Assembly: GCA_945863115.1 (NCBI GenBank)
Contig: CAMAYZ010000005.1
Span: forward strand, 29,379-93,378
Origin: Bifidobacterium breve
GTDB lineage: Bacteria; Actinomycetota; Actinomycetes; Nanopelagicales; Nanopelagicaceae
DNA: 64,000 nt
Reading direction: 5' to 3'
Shown here one piece after another: positions 55,813 through 64,000 of this stretch. The position numbers and the translations under genes were made by a program. The stretch's first letter is position 1. The number at the start of each line of letters is the position of its first letter. The notes under the pieces were generated by a model. The model was not told the DNA's origin and did no database searches. It worked only from the letters and a program-made list of their open reading frames with translations.

Positions 55813-56923
55813 GTGCAACACGTCCGCGCTTGCTTCTTATTCTTCTAAAGCTTTGAATTAGCGCTGAAACGAATAGAACAATGGCGGCCCCGGTTGTTAT
55901 CCAAGTAGCGATGGGACTAATTACTTTTAGAGTAATCGGATAAAACATTTGATTCCCAAGCTGTTTATTCTTCTCCGAATAGATCGTAATAACGAGCGTA
56001 CTTTTACCAGATGTAACAACTTCAACTGGAATCATCACTTGAACTTTCGACTCTCCACCAACAACTTGATCGGGAACACTTCCAACCAAAACTTTTCCAT
56101 TCAAAGTTTCTATCTTTAGCGAAACCTTGGCCGGATTTGGGAAATCATTAACCAAAGTAATTGGCAGGTTCTGTTTAGTTGTAGTTACCGTAAAACGGCC
56201 AGGTGCGAGTCTAATTTTTTCAGAGATCGCGTAAGAAGATGAAAGTAAATCAAGGACCAACGAAGTTCGAATATTTGGCTGCAATTCAGGATGCAAAACT
56301 GCTGCGCTCTGCCCTTGGAATTTTTCAAACTCTTCTTGAGTCATGTAATTCGAATTAAGCGTAAGGATTTGCTGGGCCTCTTTAAAGGCGTTAATTGTTG
56401 AATTATTCAACTTTGGGTAGGTAACGTTTGGGTAATCAGACATCTGATTTACTTGGCGATTTAACAGTGCGGTTAATCTCTTTGCACCATAACTTAAATA
56501 AAACTCTGATTTACTTGGTGCAAGTTTTGAAATCCAATATGCAGGTGGTGAACCAAAGGGCAGAGCGCTAACCTGATCGCTTCGAGTTATCGCGTTGAGT
56601 TGATTCAACCAATTTTTTGCAACGTTACCACCAACGCCTTTTTCGCCACCCAACAGAACATAATCAGATGTCATCGCCGTGACTTCTTCAATTAATTGGG
56701 CATCAATAAACCAAGTTCTATTTCCTCTTGGTGGGTTGAAAACCAATTGCCCTAGACGACCACCATAAGAGAGTAAAGCGGTTAAATCATCGTCTATAAA
56801 AGCGCCATCAATTTCACGATGTGTTGGCTCAGAGACAGTAACTGCAACGTTTGCTGCGCTAGCCATCGGTGCGCCTAACACGAGAAGAGTTAGTGCGAAT
56901 ATCGAAGCTAGAACTCTTTTCAT
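55805..56923 (-). CDS. DUF6049-family exported membrane protein, short form
   Basis: Signal peptide at 1–23 (VLASIFALTLLVLGAPMASA). An extracellular part with beta-sandwich-like strands (RFTVTTTKQNLPITLVNDFPN, QVVGGESKVQVMIPVEVV) precedes a C-terminal membrane helix (ATWITTGAAIVLFVSALIQ) and basic tail RRIRSKRGR. The family is found between the nudix gene and murJ in actinobacteria, where members are about 700–800 residues; this one is only 372, so the N-terminal domain is reduced or lost. No activity known; a MurJ partner is a guess from linkage. The start overlaps the nudix stop by 4 nt. Confidence 0.75.
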   Translation of the reverse strand: MKRVLASIFALTLLVLGAPMASAANVAVTVSEPTHREIDGAFIDDDLTALLSYGGRLGQLVFNPPRGNRTWFIDAQLIEEVTAMTSDYVLLGGEKGVGGNVAKNWLNQLNAITRSDQVSALPFGSPPAYWISKLAPSKSEFYLSYGAKRLTALLNRQVNQMSDYPNVTYPKLNNSTINAFKEAQQILTLNSNYMTQEEFEKFQGQSAAVLHPELQPNIRTSLVLDLLSSSYAISEKIRLAPGRFTVTTTKQNLPITLVNDFPNPAKVSLKIETLNGKVLVGSVPDQVVGGESKVQVMIPVEVVTSGKSTLVITIYSEKNKQLGNQMFYPITLKVISPIATWITTGAAIVLFVSALIQSFRRIRSKRGRVAHE

Positions 56924-57501
56924 ATTACTAAATCACCAGATTTCGCAATCAATTTCTTCTCATCTGGATAGGCAAGTAGTTCAACTATCTCGTTTAGTGG
57001 AAACCAACCAACGTCATCAACTTCAGTTAATTGCGGCGCAAGCTTTCCGCCAGTTTCCTTAAATAAATAGTGATGAACTGTTTTATGAATTCGATTTCCG
57101 CCAGCCATAAACCAGAAATTAATCACACCAAGCTCTTTTGAAATTTCACTTTCAATTCCAGTTTCCTCTTGGACTTCGCGAACCGCAGCTTGTTCTGGAG
57201 TTTCGCCCTCTTCAATATGTCCCTTCGGAAGTGACCAGAGCAGACGTTCGCGAGTTTGATCCTTTAAATCACGGCGACCAATTAATAAACCTTTGGTTCC
57301 GGTCGAATCAATTACTAATCCACCAGCGCTAATTTCATCAACACGTTTGGCGTAGACCCGCTTAGGTGCAGGTTTTTTGGCAGCAGGTTTTGCTTGAGTG
57401 GTTGCAGAATTATTTAAATTTGGTGGGGTCGGGCCCTTCGGACGTCGTCTCCGACGTTTTTTCCGTTTAGCCTCGCCACCGCCACCAGGCGCCGTGGTCA
57501 T
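56920..57501 (-). CDS. NUDIX hydrolase (MutT4-like) with basic N-terminal tail
   Basis: Nudix box GHIEEGETPEQAAVREVQEETGI (G-x5-E-x7-REUXEEXGU) near residue 107. The first 60 residues are very basic (KRKKRRRRRPKGP, then Ala/Lys/Pro-rich) and probably disordered or nucleic-acid-binding. The substrate is a nucleoside diphosphate derivative, but its identity is not readable. Divergent from the CCA transferase (32-nt gap), as in mycobacteria (Rv3908–Rv3907c). Confidence 0.92.
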   Translation of the reverse strand: MTTAPGGGGEAKRKKRRRRRPKGPTPPNLNNSATTQAKPAAKKPAPKRVYAKRVDEISAGGLVIDSTGTKGLLIGRRDLKDQTRERLLWSLPKGHIEEGETPEQAAVREVQEETGIESEISKELGVINFWFMAGGNRIHKTVHHYLFKETGGKLAPQLTEVDDVGWFPLNEIVELLAYPDEKKLIAKSGDLVI

Positions 57502-57533
57502 GGAGCAAGGTTACTGCTCTAGCCTTAGATACT

Positions 57534-58976
57534 GTGACAACGAACCCAAAAACTATCGCCGCCGACCTCGCGATCTCTGCGTTATCAAGCAAGCCGCTTG
57601 CATCGGATCTGGCTAAAAAGTTTGCAGAAGCTGGATTCACTCTGGCATTGGTCGGAGGGCCAGTTCGTGACGCAATTTTAGGGCGACTTGGAAACGATTT
57701 AGATTTCACAACTAATGCAAAACCGGATGAAACTAAATCAATAATTAAAAAAGGTGCAGATTCGCTCTGGGAAACTGGCCGAGAATTCGGAACCATCGCC
57801 GCACAATTTGGTGATGTAACTGTAGAAATTACAACTTACCGAAGCGAAAAATACGAAACCCAAAGCCGAAACCCAGAAGTTAACTTTGGTGACAATATCG
57901 AAGGCGATTTACTGCGAAGAGATTTCACAGTAAATGCAATGGCGCTAGAACTTACAACTACACCTCCAACATTTATCGATAACTTTGATGGTGTTAATGA
58001 TCTTGCCCGCAAAGTTTTACGCACTCCTGGAACCCCAGAGAATTCTTTTTCAGATGATCCACTTCGCATGATGAGGGCGGCAAGATTTGCAGCACAGCTC
58101 GGCTTTGATGTTGATCCAACAATTTTGGTTGCAATAAAAGAGATGGCTGCCCGCATAGAAATAATCTCTGCAGAGCGCGTGCGAGATGAATTTGTTAAAT
58201 TAATAATGTCTGAAAATCCTAGAACTGGAATCGCCCTGCTGGTAGAAACTGGATTAGCAGACTATGTACTTCCAGAAATTCCTAAATTAAAATTAGAGAT
58301 TGATGAACACCATCATCATAAAGATGTGTACGAACACACACTTAAAGTGTTAGAGCAAGCAATCTCGCTGGAAGATCGATTAGGTGGACCAAACTTAGTT
58401 ATCCGCCTTGCAGCGCTCTTGCACGATATTGGTAAACCTAAAACTCGTGAGCTAATTGCGGGCGGTGGAGTTTCTTTCCATCACCATGAAGTTGTTGGCG
58501 CCCGAATGGCTAAAGAACGCTTAAAAACACTTAGATTTAGCAATGACGTAGTTAGCGATGTTTCATCGCTGGTTTTTCTGCACCTACGTTTCCATGGCTA
58601 TGGAACTGGCGAATGGACTGATTCCGCGGTTCGTCGTTATATCCGAGATGCCGAACACCAACTAATTCATCTACATGTTTTAACGAGAGCTGATTGCACA
58701 ACTCGAAACCAACGTAAAGCTGAAAGTCTTGCAAAAACATATGACTCACTTGAAGAGCGAATATTGAAACTTATGGAAGAAGAAGAGTTGGAGAAAATTC
58801 GCCCTGACTTAGACGGAGTAGAAATCATGGCTATTCTAGGAATTTCACCATCACCAATTGTTGGTCGCGCTTATCAATACTTATTAGATTTAAGAATGGA
58901 TCGCGGGCCACTTGGACCCGATGCAGCAAAAGCCGAATTGCTTACTTGGTGGAGCCAGAATCAGTCGAAAATTTAG
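57534..58976 (+). CDS. CCA tRNA nucleotidyltransferase
   Basis: Class II nucleotidyltransferase that adds or repairs the tRNA 3' CCA. Motif A: LVGGPVRDAILGRLGNDLDF with the DxD metal ligands; RDFTVNAMAL; ERVRDEF. A C-terminal HD domain (RLAALLHDIGKPKTREL) is included, giving 480 residues. Often called PcnA in actinobacteria; CCA activity is more likely. Start GTG at 57534 with TAGATA just upstream, perhaps leaderless. The end overlaps the convergent MFS gene by 35 nt. Needed here since tRNA-Ala has no encoded CCA. Confidence 0.94.
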   Translation: MTTNPKTIAADLAISALSSKPLASDLAKKFAEAGFTLALVGGPVRDAILGRLGNDLDFTTNAKPDETKSIIKKGADSLWETGREFGTIAAQFGDVTVEITTYRSEKYETQSRNPEVNFGDNIEGDLLRRDFTVNAMALELTTTPPTFIDNFDGVNDLARKVLRTPGTPENSFSDDPLRMMRAARFAAQLGFDVDPTILVAIKEMAARIEIISAERVRDEFVKLIMSENPRTGIALLVETGLADYVLPEIPKLKLEIDEHHHHKDVYEHTLKVLEQAISLEDRLGGPNLVIRLAALLHDIGKPKTRELIAGGGVSFHHHEVVGARMAKERLKTLRFSNDVVSDVSSLVFLHLRFHGYGTGEWTDSAVRRYIRDAEHQLIHLHVLTRADCTTRNQRKAESLAKTYDSLEERILKLMEEEELEKIRPDLDGVEIMAILGISPSPIVGRAYQYLLDLRMDRGPLGPDAAKAELLTWWSQNQSKI

Positions 58977-60255
58977 ATTTTCTAAGTAAGACCAACGCCG
59001 TAATCGTGTAAGAAATTGCGATTAACCAAGGCAGAACCAGCGAGGCTCCTCCTGGTGGCAGAGTTAAGGCGGCAATCATCGCACCAGAAACTATTGCACC
59101 GTTTACTGCAACATCATAGAAAGCAAAGATTCGACCTCGAAATTCATCTGCAATTTTAGATTGGACTAATGCATCACTAGTGATTTTAAAACTCTGGCCA
59201 AATCCGCCAACAAAGAATGCAGTCGCTATCATCATGAATTCATTTGGGAACAAACCAAAAACTATTAGGAAACCAATCGGAGCGATCATAGAAATGCGCA
59301 TCCACTTGTGTCGACCAAATTTCGCAACACCATACGGACCAGCAAGCGCGCCTAATCCGATTCCAATTCCAGCTATCGCTAAGGCATAAGCGAAGCCCCT
59401 TAAGCCGGCATCAGGATCGCTCGGATCATTAAAAGTATTTCGCTCTAACAGGAGCGCCATCAAGGTAAGTGCGGTTATGCCACCTCGTTGCACACCTGTG
59501 CCAAAGATTCCGCGTAAAGCATCGCCATGTTTCTTTAAAATATTAAATCCCTGCAAAACCTCACCAAACCCGCGAATCTCCTGCGGAACCTCGTGTGGTT
59601 GCGGACCAATTTCGGCCTTGCTAAATCTCATGGCGAAAAGTGCGGCGAGTAAATATCCGCCAGCGCTAATCAAAATTAGAACGCCATCAACGAAGTCACC
59701 AGTATTTGAAACATCCAAGATACTTTTTAGCGCAATTCCAAGTCCGCCACCTATAACTACCGCGATTGTTCCTCCAGTAACCGCTAAGGCATTTGCTGAA
59801 ACCAATTCTTTTTTATTTACTAGTAACGGAAGGCCTGCAGAAAGCCCAGCAAGAATTAAACGATTAGCACCGAAGGAGATTAAAACAAAGAGAGTTAAAA
59901 CTATTCCAGTCGAGCCTTTGTATATAAGGTAAGCAATAACTAATAAGTCAAAAGCGCGAAACAAGTTAGCTAATTGGACTACTCGTTTTCGACTAAATCG
60001 GTCGAGAAAAATTCCAACGTATGGTCCAACAATTGAATATGGAAGTAGAACTACGGCGAATGCCAATGCAGCTTTCACCGCATCTGGTTGGCGCTCTGGT
60101 GAAAATAAAATAAAGGATGCGAGTGCAGACTGAAACATTCCATCAGTAAGTTGCCCAGTCCATCTAACCTGAAGTAATTTTGGAAGTGAGCCAAACTTGG
60201 CCATTAGCTTCATAGCGAGAAGCGTAATCTCCAAAGTTGGATTATTCTTAGACAT
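58942..60255 (-). CDS. MFS transporter
   Basis: About 12 hydrophobic helices over 437 residues, with the loop motif VGIFLDRFSRKRVVQLANLF. Resembles the MFS half of the Tmk fusion in style. Substrate unknown. Start ATG 60255, one base away from the divergent DUF5318 ATG; an upstream ATG at 60279 would overlap that gene. In mycobacteria a similar transporter lies beside this cluster. Overlaps the CCA transferase by 35 nt at the 3' end. Confidence 0.85.
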   Translation of the reverse strand: MSKNNPTLEITLLAMKLMAKFGSLPKLLQVRWTGQLTDGMFQSALASFILFSPERQPDAVKAALAFAVVLLPYSIVGPYVGIFLDRFSRKRVVQLANLFRAFDLLVIAYLIYKGSTGIVLTLFVLISFGANRLILAGLSAGLPLLVNKKELVSANALAVTGGTIAVVIGGGLGIALKSILDVSNTGDFVDGVLILISAGGYLLAALFAMRFSKAEIGPQPHEVPQEIRGFGEVLQGFNILKKHGDALRGIFGTGVQRGGITALTLMALLLERNTFNDPSDPDAGLRGFAYALAIAGIGIGLGALAGPYGVAKFGRHKWMRISMIAPIGFLIVFGLFPNEFMMIATAFFVGGFGQSFKITSDALVQSKIADEFRGRIFAFYDVAVNGAIVSGAMIAALTLPPGGASLVLPWLIAISYTITALVLLRKSKFSTDSGSTK

Positions 60256-60256
60256 T

Positions 60257-60727
60257 ATGTGGTCACGCCGAGATAACATCGATTATTCACTTGATCGTCG
60301 CTCAACGTTGCTCGCGCTCTTTCGGGGTTCATCTTCAGCAATGGATGCTTGTGATGCCGACCCATATTTAAAACGCGCAGCGAAGCATCACGGTGAAGTT
60401 ACAACGAGACCGTGCCCAGTCTGCAAAAAAGTAGAAGTTCGGGAATTGCGTTACGCCTTTGGAGATCAACTCGGCCAATACTCAGGGCGAATAAAATCGT
60501 TACCTGAATTAGATGAAATGCAGAATGAGTATGGTGAATTCCGGGTCTACACCGTTGAAGTTTGTTTAGAGTGTGGATGGAATCACCTGATTTATTCATT
60601 TTTATTAGGTGATGGCCGAACTCGGAAAGCACCGCGCAAGGTTCATACCCTCGAAGATGATGACTGGAAACCAGCCCGTGAATTAAAGAGCTGGCACCTT
60701 CATGAGAAATCCCTAAGAGGTCGTTGA
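60257..60727 (+). CDS. DUF5318-family zinc-ribbon-like protein
   Basis: Two CxxC pairs (RPCPVCKKVE and VEVCLECGWNHL) about 60 residues apart suggest a zinc ribbon. The actinobacterial DUF5318 family has this layout and sits before the class A PBP, as it does here. The role is not known. At 156 residues from ATG 60257 the length fits; an open extension to 60197 runs into the divergent MFS gene. Probably leaderless. Confidence 0.8.
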   Translation: MWSRRDNIDYSLDRRSTLLALFRGSSSAMDACDADPYLKRAAKHHGEVTTRPCPVCKKVEVRELRYAFGDQLGQYSGRIKSLPELDEMQNEYGEFRVYTVEVCLECGWNHLIYSFLLGDGRTRKAPRKVHTLEDDDWKPARELKSWHLHEKSLRGR

Positions 60728-60756
60728 TTTTAAGAATTGGAAGGTAGCCTTTAGTT

Positions 60757-62730
60757 ATGAACGCGCTGCGAGGAAAACTATTCAAAATAGGTGTTTTCAC
60801 CATTGGTGGCGGTTTTATCCTTGGAGTACTTGGATTTGCATATGCATATTTCACTGTAAGCATTCCAGATCCAAATGCATTCGTTAATAGCCAATCCACA
60901 ATTATTCAATACGCAGATGGTCAGGAAATTGGACGATTAGGTTCTGAAAATAGAACTGTTGTAAAGCTTGCAAATATTCCACTTCATGTGCGGCAAGCCG
61001 TAATGGCAGCGGAAGATCGCAATTTTTACACCCAGAGCGCGGTAAGCCCCATTGGTATCGCCCGTGCGTTTTTAAATAATTTAAAATCAGGATCGCTTAA
61101 TGCCCAGGGTGGTTCAACTATCACGCAGCAGTATGCGAAAACTGCATTTTTAACTCCAGAGCGAACAATTACAAGAAAAGTAAAAGAATTAATTATTGCC
61201 ATGAAATTGCAGAATCAAATGTCGAAAGATGACATCTTAGAAAGTTATCTAAATACAATTTATTTTGGCCGCGGTTCATATGGAATTCAAACTGCATCTG
61301 AAGTTTATTTCAGCAAAGGCGTAAACCAACTTTCAGTTTCTGAAGCAGCTATTTTGGCAAGCATTTTGCGCTCCCCTGGTTATTACGATCCTTCATACGG
61401 CAAGGAAAATACGGCAAGGCTAAAAGCGCGTTGGCAATATGTAATTGATGGAATGGTCACAAAAAAATGGCTTACCAAAGATGAAGCTGCAAAATTAAAT
61501 TATCCATTAATTCGCGAACGAGTAACTTCGGGCGCTCTTGCTGGTCCCAAGGGTTATGTAATTTCATGGGCAGTTCGTGAGTTAGAAAAATTAGGCTTCA
61601 CAGAGGCGCAATTACAAACCGGTGGTTATGTAATTAAAACAACGCTGGAAAAGAAGAATCAGGACGCAGCAGTCCGAGCCATGGACGCCAGAGGGCCTAA
61701 GAAAACTCCTGATAACTTCCAACAAGCACTGGTATCTATAAGACCTGGTACTGGCGAAATAGTTGCTCTCTATGGCGGAAAAGATTATTTAGTTAAGCAA
61801 TTAAATGGCGCGACGCAATCAATTACTCAAGCAGGATCAAGTTTTAAACCTTTCGCACTAGTTGCAGCACTTGAACAAGGCATTCCACTTTCATCTATCT
61901 GGAGCGGAAAATCTCCTCAAGTATTTGACGATGTAGGCAAGCCATATCCAGTATTTAATTACAGCAACGAACAAGAAGGCGAAATTGATTTAACTTATGC
62001 CACTGCGCATTCGATAAACACTGTTTATGTTCCACTTGGAATTAAAGCCGGGCTTGAGAATGTAGTAGATGTTGCTAGACGTGCAGGTATACCTACTTCA
62101 GTTGCGCTAATGCCAACCCCATCTATCACTCTTGGTGTTGCTTCACCTCACGTAATTGATATGGCTTCGGCATATGCGACTTTCGCCGCGAATGGAATTT
62201 ATGCAACCCCCTTCATCATTAAAGAAGTTTTGGGGTCAAATAAAGGCGTGCTCTATGAGGGAAAGATTCAAGCCCAGCAAGTATTTCAACCAGATGTAAT
62301 GGCCGATTTAACATATGCACTTTCGCAAGGCACAAAATCTGGAACCGGTGTTGCAGCGGCAAGTGGTGTTGGCCGACCAACAGCGGGCAAGACCGGAACA
62401 ACTACGGACAATGCTTCAGCTTGGTTCAATGGTTATACGGCAGATTTTGCAACCACTGTCACAATGTTTATGGATAATGCATCTCAATCTTTAAATGGAA
62501 TTGGTGGAAATTACGCGTTTACCGGTGGAACTTTTCCAGCACAAGTTTGGAACACATATACAAAGCTTGCACAAAAAGGAATGCCAGTAACACAATTCCC
62601 AGAGCCTGCAAATATTGGTGGCACCGATCCAGTTTCATATTTAGATGCGGTTCCTACCCTTGATCCAGCACTTGCTGGAAAGTATGAATCTGGGGCTACA
62701 AAAAAGAAGAAACTCGCAGCTCAGCAATGA
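60757..62730 (+). CDS. Class A penicillin-binding protein (transglycosylase/transpeptidase)
   Basis: Membrane-anchored bifunctional wall polymerase. One N-terminal helix; GT51 domain (about 60–240) with AAEDRNFY, QGGSTITQQYAK (catalytic Glu in AAEDRNF and RKVKELIIAMKLQ); transpeptidase domain with SxxK in AGSSFKPFALVAALEQG, SxN in TAHSINTVYVPLG and KTG in TAGKTGTTTDNASAWFNGY. The length of 657 residues is normal (PonA1-like without PASTA). Followed by a 4-nt-overlapping GT87 gene. Confidence 0.96.
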   Translation: MNALRGKLFKIGVFTIGGGFILGVLGFAYAYFTVSIPDPNAFVNSQSTIIQYADGQEIGRLGSENRTVVKLANIPLHVRQAVMAAEDRNFYTQSAVSPIGIARAFLNNLKSGSLNAQGGSTITQQYAKTAFLTPERTITRKVKELIIAMKLQNQMSKDDILESYLNTIYFGRGSYGIQTASEVYFSKGVNQLSVSEAAILASILRSPGYYDPSYGKENTARLKARWQYVIDGMVTKKWLTKDEAAKLNYPLIRERVTSGALAGPKGYVISWAVRELEKLGFTEAQLQTGGYVIKTTLEKKNQDAAVRAMDARGPKKTPDNFQQALVSIRPGTGEIVALYGGKDYLVKQLNGATQSITQAGSSFKPFALVAALEQGIPLSSIWSGKSPQVFDDVGKPYPVFNYSNEQEGEIDLTYATAHSINTVYVPLGIKAGLENVVDVARRAGIPTSVALMPTPSITLGVASPHVIDMASAYATFAANGIYATPFIIKEVLGSNKGVLYEGKIQAQQVFQPDVMADLTYALSQGTKSGTGVAAASGVGRPTAGKTGTTTDNASAWFNGYTADFATTVTMFMDNASQSLNGIGGNYAFTGGTFPAQVWNTYTKLAQKGMPVTQFPEPANIGGTDPVSYLDAVPTLDPALAGKYESGATKKKKLAAQQ

Positions 62731-63926
62731 AGTTAATTGCGAAGAGCGCAGTTCTCCTTGCAATCATCGCAGCCCTTATTTCATTTGTTAAATTTGATTA
62801 CTGTCGATCAAATGGTTGGGCCCCGCCTGGTGATTACATTCACGCATGTTATTCCGACTTTCCGGCGCTCTTTGGCGAACGTGGACTAATAACAAACGCC
62901 TGGCCTTACAGCAGTGCAACTAACGCAGTGGAATATCCACCGGTGACAGGTGTGATTATGTGGGCAACTTCTTTTCTTGTCAGCGATGGCGAAAATAAAT
63001 TCCGAAACTATTTTGATGTAAATGCTCTTCTCATCGCGTTAATTTTTATTGCAACCGTAGTTTTCTTGAAAAAACTAAAACCACAACTCTGGTATTTGCT
63101 TCCGGTCGCACCAGCAGTCGTTGCTTCGCTATATATAAATTGGGATCTTTGGGCGGTCATTAGCGCACTAGCAGCAATTTATTACTTTGATGTTGGGAAA
63201 TATCACAAGAGCGCAATTGCACTCGGTTTATCTATCGCAACTAAATTCTTTCCAATTGTTTTGTTGTTACCAATAGCATTAATCTTCTTCAGAAAATCAA
63301 AAATTCAAGAATTGATTCGCTATATCGCAATCACCTTTGCAACCTGGTTACTTATAAATTTACCATTCATAATTACAACACCCACTGGATGGCTTAGATT
63401 CTTCAAATTAAATTCAGAGAGAGCCGCAGATTGGGGATCAATCTGGCACGCGTTAGAAATCTTTGGCTTGAAAATTAACTACTTAAACTTGATTTCAATT
63501 ATCGCCTTCGCTGTAGTTGCTCTGGCTTTCACGCTATTTGTTTATGGAATTCCAGAAGTCCCAAAACTTGCTTCAATTGCTTTTTTTATCGTTGCTATTT
63601 TTGTAACAGCTAGCAAGGTTTATTCACCCCAATATATTTTGTGGCTAACTCCGCTCGCAATTCTTGCGATGATTGACAAGAAAGATCGTTTTGATTTCTG
63701 GATCTGGCAATTTGCAGAATTGATTTATCACTTTGCAATCTGGCAATACTTAGCTGAAGTTTCTGGAGCCCAATTCGCCATCCCGGCCGGGGCCTATGCG
63801 ACGGCTATTTTGCTTCGAGTTGCCGCCTTGACCTGGTTCTGCCTGCGAATCATGCGTAGATCCACACCAAAATTTGGTCCACAGAACCTTGAATTTTTAT
63901 CTGGAGTCGGACAGGGTTACGCTTAG
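62727..63926 (+). CDS. GT87/DUF2029-like polytopic glycosyltransferase
   Basis: A membrane protein of 399 residues with about 9–10 hydrophobic helices. An extracytoplasmic loop after TM1 (SNGWAPPGDYIHACYSDFPAL, then AVEYPPVTG) resembles the catalytic acidic loop of GT-C enzymes (mannosyl/arabinosyl transferases); the family is linked to the PBP gene in mycobacteria (Rv0051). Substrate unknown; a polyprenyl-phosphate sugar donor is likely. Overlaps the PBP by 4 nt, so one operon. Confidence 0.78.
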   Translation: MKLIAKSAVLLAIIAALISFVKFDYCRSNGWAPPGDYIHACYSDFPALFGERGLITNAWPYSSATNAVEYPPVTGVIMWATSFLVSDGENKFRNYFDVNALLIALIFIATVVFLKKLKPQLWYLLPVAPAVVASLYINWDLWAVISALAAIYYFDVGKYHKSAIALGLSIATKFFPIVLLLPIALIFFRKSKIQELIRYIAITFATWLLINLPFIITTPTGWLRFFKLNSERAADWGSIWHALEIFGLKINYLNLISIIAFAVVALAFTLFVYGIPEVPKLASIAFFIVAIFVTASKVYSPQYILWLTPLAILAMIDKKDRFDFWIWQFAELIYHFAIWQYLAEVSGAQFAIPAGAYATAILLRVAALTWFCLRIMRRSTPKFGPQNLEFLSGVGQGYA

Positions 63927-64000
63927 CCTTCCTCCAAGGAAGCCACACCCGTGGTTTTCGCGAAGGAGCAATAACCCTCCTGCCGCGGAAATTCCGTGGC
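63927..64000 (+). other. Structured non-coding end: possible terminator plus rpsF leader
   Basis: Three hairpins: CTTCC (63928–63932) with GGAAG (63938–63942); AGGAG (63964–63968) with CTCCT (63977–63981); and GCCGCGGAAATTCCGTGGC (63982–64000), arms of 9 bp with one G·U pair and a 1-nt loop. In actinobacteria rpsF, ssb, rpsR and rplI usually follow here, so this could be a ribosomal S6:S18-type leader or a terminator. The window ends too early to tell. Confidence 0.4.

Overview
The window is a gene-dense, AT-leaning actinobacterial chromosome segment centred on the replication origin. The core runs gyrA–gyrB–dciA–recF–dnaN–[origin]–dnaA–rpmH–rnpA–yidD–yidC–jag–rsmG–parA–parB–(aminotransferase)–cwlM–trxA–trxB–murJ–DUF6049–nudix–CCA transferase, which is the arrangement known around the mycobacterial origin. 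With it come other actinobacterial hallmarks: an HspR-controlled dnaK operon with HAIR operators, an MFS–thymidylate kinase fusion, MurT/GatD, a lysine-tailed TopA and the DUF5318–PBP1 pair. Small genes, very short intergenic regions and low GC point to a streamlined planktonic lineage. My best guess is Nanopelagicales (acI), inferred from general character and not from any search.

Layout. 1–3000: methylcitrate operon prpB-prpC-prpD (minus; prpD runs off the left edge). 3000–8030: an OsmC protein, then a plus-strand cassette of cupin, class V PLP enzyme, aldo/keto reductase–RidA fusion and second aldo/keto reductase; this is the least explained metabolic unit here. 8030–15500: TIGR04076 protein, HtrA protease, MFS, S51 peptidase, LCP ligase, DMT permease and a DEAD-box helicase. 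15600–27860: a long minus-strand run (gatD, murT, VOC protein, TAP-type hydrolase, holB, MFS-tmk, topA, hppA). 28000–32840: dedA, pyrE and the dnaK-grpE-dnaJ-hspR operon with its operator. 33000–36340: EtfD-like iron–sulfur protein, rhomboid, cyclophilin, tRNA-Ala and tRNA-Ile. 36400–50500: origin region with two DnaA-box clusters and two parS sites. 50500–59000: aminotransferase and the cell-wall/redox cluster through the CCA transferase. 59000–64000: MFS, DUF5318, class A PBP, GT87-like membrane protein, and a structured non-coding end that may be the rpsF leader.

How the genes work together. Replication initiation (DnaA, DnaN, RecF, DciA, gyrase), segregation (ParA, ParB, parS), ribosome/tRNA maturation (RnpA, RsmG, CCA transferase) and membrane insertion (YidC, YidD, Jag) are packed around the origin. 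Wall assembly is spread over MurT/GatD, LCP, MurJ, the CwlM-like regulator and the class A PBP. Protein quality control is the HspR regulon plus HtrA. Energy metabolism includes a K+-independent-type proton-pumping pyrophosphatase and an EtfD-like quinone-linked Fe–S protein.

All six convergent gene pairs overlap at their 3' ends, and several genes appear to lack leaders. No prophage, IS element, CRISPR array or integron was seen.
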